Shown here piece after piece: positions 12,001-23,088 of a DNA stretch of 64,000 bases. This DNA is from Fallopia convolvulus (lineage: Eukaryota > Streptophyta > Magnoliopsida > Caryophyllales > Polygonaceae). The notes beneath the pieces were generated by a model. That model did no database searches. It worked only from the letters and a program-made list of their open reading frames with translations, and was not told where the DNA came from. Where the stretch lies: positions 65,245,443 through 65,309,442 of the forward strand of contig OZ024722.1 of NCBI GenBank assembly GCA_964016875.1, written 5' to 3'. Every line of letters begins with the position of its first letter. Position 1 is the first letter of the stretch. The translations under genes were made by a program, and so were the position numbers.

Positions 12001-14853
12001 GGGACGAGGATCCTAGCAACAGAGAGCTTAGAGGTAAAGAAGATTCTGCTGCTGTAACTGATGAATTAGATGGAACAAGTCCTGATAAAGATGGTGAGAA
12101 GGATGAAGTGGGCAAAGATGAAGATGATGAGTTGGAGAACACAGGAGATGAAATGAATGTGGAAAAGAACGATGCTTTGCCTGATATCGAGGGCTTAGAC
12201 CTCAGTGAGCCATTTAAAGAGCCTGAAGAAGATGCTGAGATGGAAGTAGATGAACAAGAGGATCCAGTTGGAGAAGGTGAGGCAGAAGAAACTGACGAGC
12301 TTATTGACCAAGGAGATGCTAATGATGAAATGCAAGATGATGCTCCAATAGAAGAAGGGGAATCGAACCAACTCGGTGAAGCTGAGAAAAATGATGATTC
12401 CAAGAATCATGATGAAGGGGATGAACAGATGGACTTAACAGATCATAAAAATGATATGCCTTCGCAGGGGAATCCTGAATTTAATGATGAACTTTTACAG
12501 GATAAGGACGCGCCACATCAGCCTATAGACAATCTCCAAGGAGCAAGTACGAGCACTGCTCAAGATGTGAAATGGTCAGCTGGTTCTGGTAATCAGAATG
12601 ACTTTGCTCCTTCGGATGCTAATGAGGAGCTTGGTATTCAGTTGGGCAACTCAAATGGAGAAAAGCTTGCTAAAGATCAACCTAAATCAGAAGGTCCTCA
12701 GAAGGACTCTGCATCTTTACAGAAGAATCAACCAAACCCTCTACGAAATGTTGGCGATGCACTTGAAGGCTGGAAAGAGAGGGTCAAAGTGTCAACTGAT
12801 GTGCAAGATGATAATAGAGATGGAGGTGATGATTTAATGGATGATGATGCTGATGAATATGGATTTACTTCTGAGCTTGATAAGGGAACAGCTCAGGCCC
12901 AAGGTCCTGCTATGGCTGATCAGACTGAGCAGAATATAAATGGAGATAGGCCTGATGAGGATAGGACAGCAATTCATGAAGACAATACTGTAGATATGGA
13001 GACAGATTACCCGGATCAACATGTTGAAGCCCAGGCCATGATGAATCATGTGAACACTCGAAATAGGGCTGAAGAACAGCTTCAAGCTCCCAGTCCTGAA
13101 AATTTGCCTGGAGAAGGAATTCCTGAAGTTGTAAATGGTGATGATGATGACTTGATTGATAGACCGATGGAGAATATAGTCTCTGTTGAGAGAGCGCTCA
13201 TGAGGGAAGGTAATGAGGTCCCTGTCATGCCACATCAGCAAAGAACGGTGGACAATATTCACGTTGAAGCTCCAATTGATATCAACAAAGCCACCGCTTT
13301 ATGGAGAAAGTACGAATTTCAAACAACAAGGTTGTCCCAAGAATTGGCTGAGCAGTTGCGTCTCGTCATGGAACCGACACTAGCTAGCAAGCTTATGGGA
13401 GATTATAGGACCGGCAAAAGGATTAACATGAAGAAGGTACATGTCAATTTTATTTGTTACGATTTTCTTGCCTTTGATTCTTGTTTCTTGAGTCTGGATT
13501 TTCATGAAATTAATTTTTGCATCAGGTGATTCCTTATGTTGCGAGTCACTACCGTAAAGATAAGATATGGCTTAGACGCACGAGGCCCAATAAACGTGAC
13601 TACCAAGTTGTGATTGCTATTGATGATTCCCGCAGTATGTTAGAGAGTGGCTGTGGAGACGTTGCTATTGAAGCTCTGGTTACGGTTTGTCGGGCCATGT
13701 CTCAGCTGGAAGTGGGGAAAATGGCAGTTACTAGTTTTGGAAAGGAAGGGAACGTCAGGTTACTTCATGACTTTGAGCAACCCTTCACTGGAGAGGCTGG
13801 CGTCAAGGTTAGTGTATTTTGAGATTAAAAATTATGTGTTGTTTGGTAAGCCTTAAATATAATGCTTGATTTGATGATACATTTGATATAATGTATTTTG
13901 GGTCATAAAACTCGTTCCATATTAAATCAAATACTGCATTCAGGAATTGAAATACAAAATAAGATGCATTTACTTTGCACACACTTCATGGTCTTTGTAT
14001 GTACTAGTCCTTTGTAATGTATGAAAGAAAACGTACTCTACTGCAGAAGTTCTTTATATTGCGTGCCCATACAAGAACAATTTTGCTATATATGGACTTT
14101 ATAAAACTTCTTGTTTCTGCAGATGGTTTCAAGCCTAACATTCAAGCAAGAGAACCATATTGATGATGTACCCATGGTTGATCTATTAAGCTACTTAAAT
14201 CGAATGCTTGATGATGCGGCAGTCAACGCGAGGCTCCCCTCTGGACAAAACCCCCTCCAGCAACTTGTTCTGATCATAGCCGATGGTCACCTAACCGAGA
14301 TGGTACCATATCCGTATTCATATAACAAAATATTAGTCAAAGGAACCTACCTCTGTGATCTAAATTGTTGAATTGAATATACTCTGAAATACTTTATTTT
14401 GGGATCATTTCAGGGAAAATTGACGCGTTATGTGAGGGAGTTAACGAACCAAAAACGCATGATCGCGTTTCTAATGTTGGATGATTTCAAGAATCCCATG
14501 ATGGATCGTCAAGTATGTTGTCTGGTTTAAATTACTTTTTTAATCTGGGCATACTAAATGTAAATCATGGTACTTAATAACTTTTGGTGAATGTCTTGCA
14601 GGAAGCGACATTTGATGGCGGGCAAGTGAAGATCAAGAAGTATCTAGACAAGTTCCCTTTCCCTTACTATATTATTTTGAAGGACATAGAAGCACTTCCC
14701 AGAACGCTGGCTGATTTGCTTAGACAGGTAAAAGTTGTTGCTCATTCTCTCTTTGAAATTTTGGGCATGTCAAGTTTGATTCTAATTTGCTGGTTTTGTG
14801 TTCTTGTTATGGCTCTGCAGTGGTTCGAGGTTATGCAGAATACAAGGGACTGA
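86..14853 (+). CDS. MDN1: Midasin (MDN1), C-terminal part, 37 exons; 5' end outside window
   Basis: Giant dynein-like AAA ATPase that strips assembly factors from pre-60S ribosomes in the nucleolus and nucleoplasm. Only the C-terminal ~2,387 residues are here (plant midasin is roughly 5,400), so the AAA ring lies upstream. Exons: 86-171, 303-421, 811-952, 1044-1139, 1614-1737, 1905-2059, 2803-2916, 3342-3500, 3952-4131, 4233-4418, 4501-4587, 4713-4934, 5019-5138, 5659-5740, 5810-5940, 6034-6198, 6306-6381, 6486-6598, 7182-7255, 7339-7452, 7743-7811, 7901-8051, 8593-8881, 9003-9229, 9425-9670, 9958-10179, 10275-10433, 10535-10753, 10856-11134, 11222-11344, 11433-11639, 11730-13436, 13526-13807, 14123-14302, 14414-14512, 14602-14727, 14821-14853. 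Reading phase is kept throughout. The 1.7-kb exon encodes the Asp/Glu-rich tail. The next exon carries the VWA/MIDAS motif DDSRS (about 13621), which in the family binds Rsa4/Ytm1-type UBL domains. The protein ends WFEVMQNTRD. The identification is firm; a few borders could shift by some bases. Confidence 0.95.
964..988. repeat. 25-nt poly-C tract in an MDN1 intron
   Basis: An uninterrupted run of 25 C lies 12 bases after the end of exon 811-952, inside a 91-bp intron. It is prone to slippage and assembly error, and its G-rich partner strand could form a quadruplex. Confidence 0.9.
1753..1930 (+). repeat. 74-bp direct duplication spanning an MDN1 splice acceptor
   Basis: Bases 1753-1826 and 1857-1930 match over the full 74 bp, with a 30-bp spacer. 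The unit holds the end of an intron, its acceptor (TTGTTGAAG) and the first 26 bases of exon 1905-2059. The upstream copy is therefore a decoy acceptor plus exon stub. The downstream copy runs into the rest of the exon and is taken as the real one. Confidence 0.9.
2098..2690 (+). repeat. Diverged tandem duplication (~290 bp x 2) in an MDN1 intron
   Basis: About 2098-2389 and 2401-2690 align along their length. Shared blocks in the same order include CTTGCATATGGCC, GGTTTCTGATTAATATCTAT and AAAGGATCTGCATGCTGTTT. The copies differ by many substitutions and small indels, so this is older than the 74-bp duplication upstream. Both copies are non-coding. Confidence 0.85.
7095..7146 (+). repeat. SINE 3'-end fragment (TTG-tailed family) in an MDN1 intron
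   Basis: The segment CCAGACCCTGCCCAAGGCAG, then GTCCACGCTGGGC and TGTTGTTGA, resembles the 3' part of plant SINEs that end in a conserved GC-rich block and short TTG repeats. It parallels the copies near 8170 and 26915. No A box, B box or target duplication was found, so it is probably a 5'-truncated relic. Confidence 0.45.
8170..8251 (+). repeat. SINE 3' end with (TTG)n tail in an MDN1 intron
   Basis: The sequence has CAGGGGTGCCCCCATCCTGA, then CCCCGCAG, ACTGGGTCA and (TTG)5. It matches, in opposite orientation, the segment at 26915-27025 inside the TAF1 gene. GC content is far above the surrounding intron. The head with the pol III promoter is not recognisable upstream. Confidence 0.6.
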
Positions 14854-15327
14854 TTTGGGCGTCATTTCAGTGCCTTCAATTTTGTAGGATTTTTGTAAAA
14901 CAATATAATCTGTAGCTAATGTATATATGATGCATTACAGATTTTGAGCTACTAGTTGATTTGTAACAGGTTTTTAGGCCGCCTTCTAATGCCAAGATGG
15001 CTGGAAACTTTCAAGTATAGAGATATTTGATCTTATTAATGGAATGCAATTGATTTGTCCAAATTTCATGCCAAAACACGTCCGAGACGTAGTATTATGT
15101 TGAAAGTGAATGAAACTATAACTCAAAAAAATTACTTAAAATAATAAAGCAAAATAAGCACTTGCTCCACAAAGATTCAAAGTGAAAAAAATTGCAGAAT
15201 GAATCCTTGCTTTGTTCTTATATTCGAAATCTTGCGTTACTCAAAATAATAAAGCAAAATGTAAGCGAAATTTGTTGAGAGGTTTATGAAATAATCTTGG
15301 TAGATTAAGAGAAAATATAATGAATAC
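14854..15327 (+). other. MDN1 3' UTR and downstream spacer
   Basis: The stretch from the MDN1 stop to the SINE target site has no gene. The first ~200 bases are T-rich with AATATAAT- and TTAATGGAATG-like near-upstream elements, suitable for a plant 3' UTR. No exact AATAAA is placed convincingly for MDN1. The rest is plain AT-rich spacer with repeated AAAATAATAAAGCAAAAT words. Confidence 0.5.
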
Positions 15328-15536
15328 AAAATGACCGAGTGTTTGTGACGGTTAAAATTTAGGGTGAGGGGATGGCGCTCCAATCCAAGGACAGGGAAGA
15401 CCCAAGGGCTCAGAGAACTCTTACAAGGGGATTTACATTTGCCTCACCTCAAGGAGACTAGTGGAGTGGAGAATCGAACCTGATTCCTGTCTTGCTCCAC
15501 TAGGCCAACCCCTTGAGGTAAAATGACCGAGTGTTT
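15328..15536 (-). mobile_element. Complete tRNA-derived SINE, 175 bp, with 17-bp target site duplication
   Basis: The 17-mer AAAATGACCGAGTGTTT occurs at 15328-15344 and again at 15520-15536, bracketing a 175-bp insert (15345-15519). Read on the minus strand, the insert starts ACCTCAAGGGG and has an A-box-like TTGGCCTAGTGG followed by a B box GGTTCGATTCTCC, the pol III promoter of a tRNA head. A non-tRNA body follows. Perfect target repeats indicate a fairly young LINE-driven insertion. The family name is not known to me. Confidence 0.85.
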
Positions 15537-15639
15537 AAACCTAAGTATGTTGGAAACGTTGTTGGCTCTATAGATCTTGTAGAGGTGAAATCTTCGCTAA
15601 AAATACTCTAATTGAACATCTTGTAAAATTTGATATTTT

Positions 15640-17240
15640 TTTTTGGTAACACGCTCGGGTGCCTTAATATTATAGGGTAAGATCTGCGAACAATTTCAGA
15701 CCATTGGATCAAAAAATTTAACGGTACGGATTAAAAGAAATGGTTTTGGTAGAAAAAAAAAAGAAAAAGGAGGCAGTTCATTTAAGATGACACACACGGG
15801 TAAATAAGGCAAACACTTAAATCTATGGACGGAATTACCCTTCTATCATAAAAAGCTAATTTTGCCCAAAAATCCCAAAACACGCTCGTTCTTCACAGCA
15901 TCTTCTCTCCCCGCTGAAGGTTTCGCCCCTAAACATCAATCAATCAGTCCAGATCTCACCCAAATTCACCATTAAAGCGGTTCAAAATAAACAATGGATT
16001 AAGGAATCGAAGAAGGTATGAACCGATTTAATTTTTTCTAGGATTTAGGGTTCTAGATCTTAGATTTTGCAATAGTTAATTGCAATTTTAAATTTTCTAG
16101 GGTTTACGGTTTACGGTTCTCAGATTTAGGATTTGGCAGTAGGAATTGTTGTTAATCCATTTCAAAGAGCGTTTAGATTCAGCCTTTGCATCTTTCTTAT
16201 ACATTCAATCTTGTTATTCATCTTCAATTCACCTAAAGACACTCATTTTTCTGATATTTGTAATTGATTTGCAACTTTTTTTGTTGCTTTAATTTTTTAA
16301 AATATATATTTCTAGATCTAGTATTGCATATGAATTGTTGTTGAGATGTTGGTTGTTGGATGTATTGAATGTAATAAATGTGCATCTATTGAATTAGAGT
16401 TTGAGGAAATCTAGTGTATTGATCTTTGTATGATTGTTCCGATTCGTATCCTGAAAATGTATTAATTATTACGTTGGTTCACATCATTGTATGATGAGGT
16501 TCATCATAAGCAATATTATGGTTCATTGTTTTTTCCATGATAACTATTAGAGTACATATAATGATTGCCCAATATTTTTGGTCATCACATTATAAAATTA
16601 TCTCTCTCTTTTATTTTACACATGACCAAATCAATGCCCATACTCATTTGTTTAGCCTCAATGGTTGTCCATACAACTCCATATTAATGCTCATCACCGA
16701 AGCACTTGTCCTTCTTATGTGCTCCAATCATCGTCGGGGCAACCAACGCCGATCGGAAGAAGCAATTGTTACGTCCAATTACTCCGGCGTTAGCCTCGCG
16801 CATCTTCCACCTCCAGTGCTCGTCATCATGGCCGGAGACAAAAGGCCCACGTATCTTGGGATTTCGACGGCCGTCTTGCCGGCGACCGAGCAAGTTGGAG
16901 ATGATGTCTAGAGCTTGTTATATATGTCGATATGTAGTTGGAAAATGTTAATATATTGTAATGCCTTATTTAAATAAATACTAAAAGCAATTTCATTCAG
17001 TTTAATTTTAGGGTTTGTGCGGTTTGATGGAATTTTTCAGAAAAAAATCAATTTGAATAATGTTCAGAAAAAATGAATTATCGTGAAAAAAAACGAGGCA
17101 TTATGCAGATAAGTCGATGGGCAGAATTCCGGTTCTTACAAACCACGAACAAACAGGCATTCCAATTACAGTAAATTGTTCTTGATTAGGGTTTGGCCGT
17201 AATTGCAGAACGACCCCAAAACTTTTAGAAAGTAATATTG
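15640..17240. other. Possible composite non-autonomous element with a GC-rich captured segment
   Basis: A stretch resembling a gene 5' region (15640-16030, ending near GAAGAAGGTATG) is followed by AT-rich DNA with several GGTTCA(C/T) words (16470-16530). Then comes an isolated GC-rich island at 16690-16915, open in several frames on both strands and surrounded by AT-rich DNA. Such an island suggests captured gene DNA, as in Pack-MULEs or Helitrons. I found no terminal repeats, hairpin or recognisable protein, so this is a guess. Confidence 0.25.
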
Positions 17241-19079
17241 ATGTTCTCCCATAACTAAAAATATTGATCATACATAATTAAAAATATATTCAAAAACAAA
17301 TTAAGCCAGTATCATTAATTTGTTGATTTAAGGATGATGAAAGTGAAGGCCTTTGTTGGTAAATATTCTGGTATCAGCCTTATGAAACATTTCTTTGCAA
17401 GGTATTGTTTCCATTCTTATATATAGTCCAGCCGGAAACTTATCTACTGGTTAATCTTGCTATTCTTCGAGTCGGATTTTACTTTTTAGGATGAAATTCA
17501 TAGTGTCGATCTGTTGGGTGTTTGTTTTGGACAGATTTACCACTTGAACGTGTTACCTGCTAAAATGAGAAAAACCTAACCAAAAAGTAGTGGCAACGCG
17601 TTATAGATAATGAACAAGATGTAGACTTCAAAAAGAAAGAAGAAAGCAAAATAAAAATAGGTATCGTGATTGGATTATGATTGTTCTGGTGGGAAATTCC
17701 TCCAAAGTTATAAATAACCACACAAATGGAATTGGCGAACCAAAAGAACAGTTTTAGCTTCGAGAGTATTTCAGAGTGTCATTGTGTGTCCGTCCTTGTC
17801 TCCCTCTTCGGTTTTTATATCCTCTCCTTTGTTTCGACCGTTGATGCAGTCATGGAGCGTCGATAGATCCCGAAAATCTCGCCACCAGTCTTAATGCTCT
17901 TAGTCGTTACCGATATGTTCGTCTTTATACCGTTGTTATGACTCATCTCGCACGATTTGGATAACGGGCCTTGCTTACTCGTGCTCATCGGACTCTCGAC
18001 TTTGGGCTAATTTCTGGGAGGCCAAACAATACCCCCTAAAAAACTCGGGAAAGTTCCCTCCAAAAGTCTTTTTAGGGTTTTTGATTCACGTCTTGGAGGT
18101 TGTAGCGCGCAGAACACGTCCCATCAACTCTTATTTATAGCAGTCGTGATGATTTATCGTTGCCCCAATTGTGCTCCTTGGTTAACAGGTACGTCCCCCC
18201 TTCTCAATTCTTCGTCTTCTCCTCTTTTTCTTTCCTTTTTCATGGCAACTTCTGGTTTTTCCTCTTAGCCGTTACCGATATCTTCGTCGTTATAGATTGT
18301 ACTAGGTAAATATGTGCAACTGGAGAAATTCAGAAGGGCTTATGATTTGAAGACAAGGGCTTATGAGTAATGATGTTCACGTTAGAAAAAAGATATATAT
18401 GGTATTATGTATCGTTAATTACTTGGGTAAGTCCTTATTCTATATATATTATTTAGAAGTAAGATATAAAGATATATATGAACACCATTTGATTTCTATG
18501 ATGATTCATAAAATTTCACATGGGCACATAGCCTCCTCTTTATTTAATTGAACCAAACATGAATTCTACTAAAGGTTTGGCAACATTTGCCATCTATTTG
18601 TAATTTATCACGTGCTATATATTGTTGAACTATTGCACATTTGCATGCTACAACACCAAAAGATAAGCTTGCTTGGCAAGATAATGTTTTACTATATTGT
18701 TGAGTTGTTACAAAGACAAAACATTACATAGTTGTTCCTATCAGACACACGGGACCGAGATGAATATATGAAAAGATATTATGTATCATTTATATTAGCA
18801 CTTTCCAGCTTCCATTTTTCATATGAAAAGATATTATATACTCCTCGTTGGGTAAGTAAGTCTTCAACCAAAAAAATTACTTGGGTAAAGTCACTAATTA
18901 AGTCCTTCTTTCATATGAGATTTTTAATTTCTTAAAGAAAAATTAATATGCTGAAAAAAGAATTATTACTACGCCTACTTTCGTTTAAAAATAAATTAAT
19001 TCTAACCTAAGTAAATTTTAAATTAACCTTGTATGGGTGTAAAATGAATTAGTTTAGCAATCATCATCGGTATCAAATT
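17241..19079. other. Intergenic stretch, no gene recognised
   Basis: Mostly AT-rich. Between about 17740 and 18260 the DNA is pyrimidine-rich and more GC-rich, with a partial internal repeat (GTTACCGATATGTTCGTC near 17916 and a similar GTTACCGATATCTTCGTC near 18272). This could be an old LTR or 5' UTR fragment, but no terminal repeats or coding partner were seen. Confidence 0.35.
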
Positions 19080-19477
19080 CTAGGCTCCGTTCGGCAACGA
19101 TGTACTTATATGAGTTGATGCTGATGTAGTTGATGCTGATGTAGTTGATGTTGAAATTATGTGCTGAAATTAGTAATTGAAATGAGTTGTTTATATTTTA
19201 TATAACCTATATAGTGTTTGGGAAAGTAGTAGTTTATGAGAGTTGAAAAAGATAGTAAAAAGGTTAAATTAAATTTCAACTACTTTAAATAAACGCATTT
19301 CAACTCCATAAGGTCCTACCACCCACCTTATTTTTTTTGCGGAATTTCAACTAGTGTCAACTAGTATAAACGCATTTCAACTACCACACCCGAACACCCA
19401 TGTAGTTGAATTTTCTTTCATTTCAACTACATAAACTCATTTCAACTCCCATTTCAACTCTAACGAACGGAGCCCTA
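19080..19477. mobile_element. MITE, 392 bp, 11-bp terminal inverted repeats, CTA target duplication
   Basis: The element 19083-19474 starts GGCTCCGTTCG and ends CGAACGGAGCC, a perfect 11-bp inverted repeat. It is flanked by CTA on both sides (19080-19082, 19475-19477). The inside has repeated AGTTGATG(C/T)TGATGT and TTTCAACT words and no coding capacity. The 3-bp duplication and the terminus fit the PIF/Harbinger (Tourist) group, although TWA is the usual target. Confidence 0.75.
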
Positions 19478-20037
19478 GTCTGATGTATGAATTTTCTTAA
19501 GTGAACATTTGGTACACCAGTTTTTTTACCAACAATCTGTTTTAATATTTGATATGTAAGTTATTCTAGACAAATTCTAGTCTGATCATCATCTGCATAC
19601 CGAACATTTGGTACTCAAGTTTCTCTAACATTTAATTTGATGAACATGTGGTATACATTGGAATTTATCTTTCTAGCTAGTTCTGCCAATAATCACATAT
19701 CTCGTTGAAACAATCAATTTGAAGACGTAAAGTGTAAATTCATGTGCTATTTAAGATTTTAAAGGTTAAAACATGAACTCTTACGCAGTGGGAGTCCTTG
19801 TCATAATTAATATTACTTGAGCTTTAGTTAGTTTACGTGCTAGTTGAGTAATAATTAATTGGTGAGATTTAAGTTCCATGTTTCAGTGGGAGTCTTTTCA
19901 CACGTTTACGATATGTTTGTAGACTATAAATACTAGGCTTGGTTTTTTTTTTTTTATACTACACAACTGATCTCGATCCTTGAGAGGTTTTAGGGAGAAT
20001 GATAAATTAAATAGATAATTGGTGAGGTTTAAGTTCC
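19478..20037 (+). promoter_or_regulatory. Upstream region of the AVT1-like pseudogene
   Basis: AT-rich DNA with a TATA-like AGACTATAAATACTAGG near 19920 and a poly-T run just after it. A short block near 19850-19880 (AATTGGTGAGATTTAAGTTCCATG) recurs almost exactly at 20017-20040, overlapping the ATG of the next gene, so a local duplication copied the start-codon region. Promoter activity is inferred only. Confidence 0.35.
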
Positions 20038-21688
20038 ATGGAATCCACAAACACGATTTCGATCGAGAGCAAACTAGAAGTACTAGTTGAGAGAGGTACT
20101 ACCCTCTTTCGAACATGTTTCAATGGCATTAATGTTCTTACAGGTAAGGATTCACCATTTTTTTTCAAGTAAAACTTTTCAACAAATATTGTTTCAAAAA
20201 CATCTATAAACTCTAATATACAAATTTTAGCACGATCATAATTTTGCAAATGAATTTGGATATATTATAACCGGAATGAGATTTGGAGTATTGATTTAGT
20301 TTCATGGGTAGGTGAAATTGGTTAAATCTTGATATCTCAATTGCATGTAATCTAATGTTTTAGATTAGGTCTCAAACCTCGTCAATTTACAATTATCAGA
20401 GTAAGTGTAACTCTAGATAAAATAACTCTACCCTATCCAAATCTTTCATAACCATTGTTCTTATCATTTTTCAGGTGTTGGTTTATTGTCAGTCCCGTAT
20501 GCACTCTCACAAGGTGGGTGGCTAAGCCTGACAATGCTTGTCATGGTGGCAACTCTATGTTGCTACACCGGCTTGCTTCTTCACCGATGTGTAGTTGCAA
20601 ACCCACATGTAAAATCTTATCCTGATTTAGGAGAGTTAGCCTTTGGAGCAAAAGGAAGAGTGTTTATCTCTATACTTTTTTACCTTGAACTTTATTTCTT
20701 TGCAATCGAGTTCCTAATACTTGAAGGCGACAACCTAGCAAAACTTTTTCCAAACGGACTAGGGCTAGGATCCTTGTTAGGCATAAAGATTGGAGTCAAA
20801 GGAGGCTTCATGATCTTAACCTCTATTATCATCTTGCCAACCACGTGGTTTAGGAGTTTGGGATTGTTAGCCTATGTTTACATGGGAGGTGTCTTTGCCT
20901 GTCTGCTTGTCATTTTGTCTGTGTTCTGGACAGGCATGTTCGATGGTCCAAGGTTCCATGAAAAAGGCATGCTTCTGAATTGGAAAGGCGTGCCTACTAG
21001 TATAAGCCTTTTTACCTTCTGTTATTGTGGACATGGAGTTTTTCCTACTCTTTGTATTTCCATGAAAAATAGAAACCAATTCAAAAAGGTAAAAACCATT
21101 TTTTTATGTCAACCTACGATAATTTTGTACTCATATTTGGAGATTTCTTATAATAGTTATCTTGTTGCATGTGTTGTTGATATGCTTTGTGTTAAGCACC
21201 ATGAGCTATGCAATAATGGCCACTATTGGCTATATTATGTACGGAGAACATTTGGAGTCTCCAATAACCTTAAACCTTCCAATCACAAAAATAAGCTCAA
21301 AAGTTGCCATATACACAACTTGCATCATTCCCTTATCAAAATATGCATTAATAATTACTCCCATAGCAACATAAGATCGGCTTCAATTTCTCTCAATCAA
21401 CAAATGGTTCTTGTAATTAGCATTAGAACAATGCTAGTGATCAACACCCTCATAGTTGCACTATTTGTGCCATTCTTTGGCTACGTTATGGCCTTCATTG
21501 GTGCAAGTTTGGGCGTCACGATTTCGATACTATTGCCATGTCTTTTTTACCTCAAACTTAGTGGAGGTCGAAGATCTTGCTTGGAAACAAAGGTCATAAT
21601 AGTCATTTTTGGATTGGGGCTTCTTGCTGGATTAATGGGAACATATATTTCTGTAAGGGATATTGTTAACAACCTCCTAAGGTCTTGA
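20038..21688 (+). pseudogene. AVT1-like vacuolar amino acid transporter, probably inactive
   Basis: Member of the AAAP (Aa_trans) family. AVT1 proteins exchange amino acids across the vacuolar membrane. Exon 1 (20038-20143) gives FNGINVLTG, joining in phase to exon 2 (20475-21088) with VGLLSVPYALSQGGW and several hydrophobic helices. Exon 3 continues as VLLICFVLSTMSYA from 21171, but the base before it is T, giving TTGTTGCAT where TTGTTGCAG is expected, so the acceptor is lost. Further on, PIAT runs into TAA (21372-21374). The normal continuation (SISLNQQM to the end at 21688) lies in another frame, implying a 1-nt deletion. The rest of the C terminus (VPFFGYVMAFIGASLGV and following) is well preserved, so the damage looks recent. 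Sequencing error is the alternative. Confidence 0.8.
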
Positions 21689-22126
21689 CAAGTCATCCAT
21701 CTGTTATATGTAATCAATTTTGATAAGTCATTAAGAAAAATTGCTAAATCATTGTGTTCTTATCAAGTTTTTTTTTATAATTTGCAAATTAATAAAGGGT
21801 GAACCTTTATTATAGTTAAGACACTTAGACCTGATAAGTGATAACTAATGATGAAAACTGTTAAATGGGTGGTTAAGGGATGATTCTTTTTATTGTAAGC
21901 ACCAACTTGATTAAGAGATAATTAAACGCAAAAGTGGTGGAATAAAGGAGGGTCTTCTGGCTTGTGCTTTTTGACAGCTATTTGGCATTGGTATATTGGG
22001 AAAAGAGATTGTGATGTCCACCATCTGTTGTCTTGTCCATGTGTCAACTTCCCCAGTTGCATTTGCATGGACATATTGGAATACTTATCTACTCATCATA
22101 CATCGGAAAATTGGAATTAAACAAAA
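21689..22126. other. Spacer between the AVT1 pseudogene and the gag fragment
   Basis: AT-rich DNA with an AATAAAGGG near 21790 that could serve as a polyadenylation signal for the transporter gene. Nothing else is recognisable, including the missing pol genes or a 3' LTR expected beyond the truncated gag. Confidence 0.4.
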
Positions 22127-23065
22127 CTAGTAAATAAAGCACAATCCTTTAATTCTTCTTTCCGCCATTTCTGATCTTGTGAGTCGTTTGATAAACGGTG
22201 TAGAATAATCCATGTTACTGGTGCTTCTATCAGTTGGCCTTGCGAGTTGTCCTTCAATTCTCTCACTTGCAATCTTATGAATTGAGATCTCAGAATCCTT
22301 TTTGCTGGAATTGAGAATTGGTGTGCTCACCTTGGGAGTTAAGGTCACAAACCCTTGTGAAACACCTTGTTTACGCTCTAATGCTCGAGCCATATTCATG
22401 GCTATCCCCAAATTACCTGGTTGTTGCATCTCAATGTCAATTCTGAGGTCTTCCCTTAACCCAGCTGTAAACAAATTCACATGTTGTTGTGGGGTTAAAT
22501 CCAAAGTTCTAGCCAAGAGTGATTGAAACTGACGCTGATATTCTTCCACGGAGCCTAATTGCTTGAGGTTTGCTAGTTCTCCAAGAGGATTGTTGCTCAA
22601 GGGTGGACCAAATCTCACATGGCAGCATTCTCTAAAGCGCTCCCAATTTAAGTTGGTCTCCTCCTGTTCTACTTGATCAAACCACAATTGTGCCTCATCC
22701 AATAGATGGAAGGCTGCTAATGTTACCTTATCTCCCTCGGCAGTCCATTGACTCGTGAAGAACTTCTCACATCGTTTCAGCCATCCCAAAGGATCCTCAG
22801 AACCATCATAAGCTGGAAATTCCAATTTGGAATAACGGGGTACGAGAGGTGCTCCTAACTGAGGGGCAGGTCTGTAGTTTGAACCCGAAACACCGTTGCT
22901 GCTCTGGATGTTGTGTTGGTCTTCCATGTTGTCATTGTAGGGACCCTTCCCTTTACCCAAAACTGACTTGGACAGTTCTGCCATCTGCTCCTCTAGCGCC
23001 TTTTGCCTCGTAGTCATCTGCTCCATGAAAGCTTCCAACTTGGCTCCCAAACCTGCGTCACCCAT
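22127..23065 (-). pseudogene. Retrotransposon gag, Ty3/gypsy type, truncated at the zinc knuckle
   Basis: About 312 residues from the ATG at 23065, which lies 9 nt after a primer-binding site. The reading frame is also open upstream into the LTR. The Retrotrans_gag core is clear: LEFPAYDGSEDPLGWLKRCE, then AAFHLLDEAQLWF, then LANLKQLGSVEEYQRQFQSL and LFTAGLREDLR. It ends ERRIKGLCFIY just where the CCHC knuckle (CFxC) should begin. No protease, reverse transcriptase or integrase follows, so the copy lost everything after gag. Gag forms the virus-like particle shell in intact relatives. Confidence 0.85.
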
Positions 23066-23073
23066 GACGTGTG

Positions 23074-23085
23074 TCTCTGATACCA
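23074..23085 (-). other. Primer-binding site, initiator-Met tRNA type
   Basis: On the minus strand TGGTATCAGAGA begins three bases after the LTR end. It matches the common plant PBS TGGTATCAGAGC in 11 of 12 positions, which pairs with the 3' end of tRNA-iMet to start reverse transcription. Confidence 0.75.
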
Positions 23086-23088
23086 AGA

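Noticed and set aside
11753..12403. 216-residue Ser-rich open frame on the minus strand
   Set aside because: It is the antisense of the Asp/Glu-rich MDN1 exon; GAT/GAA repeats read backwards give Ser/Phe codons without stops.
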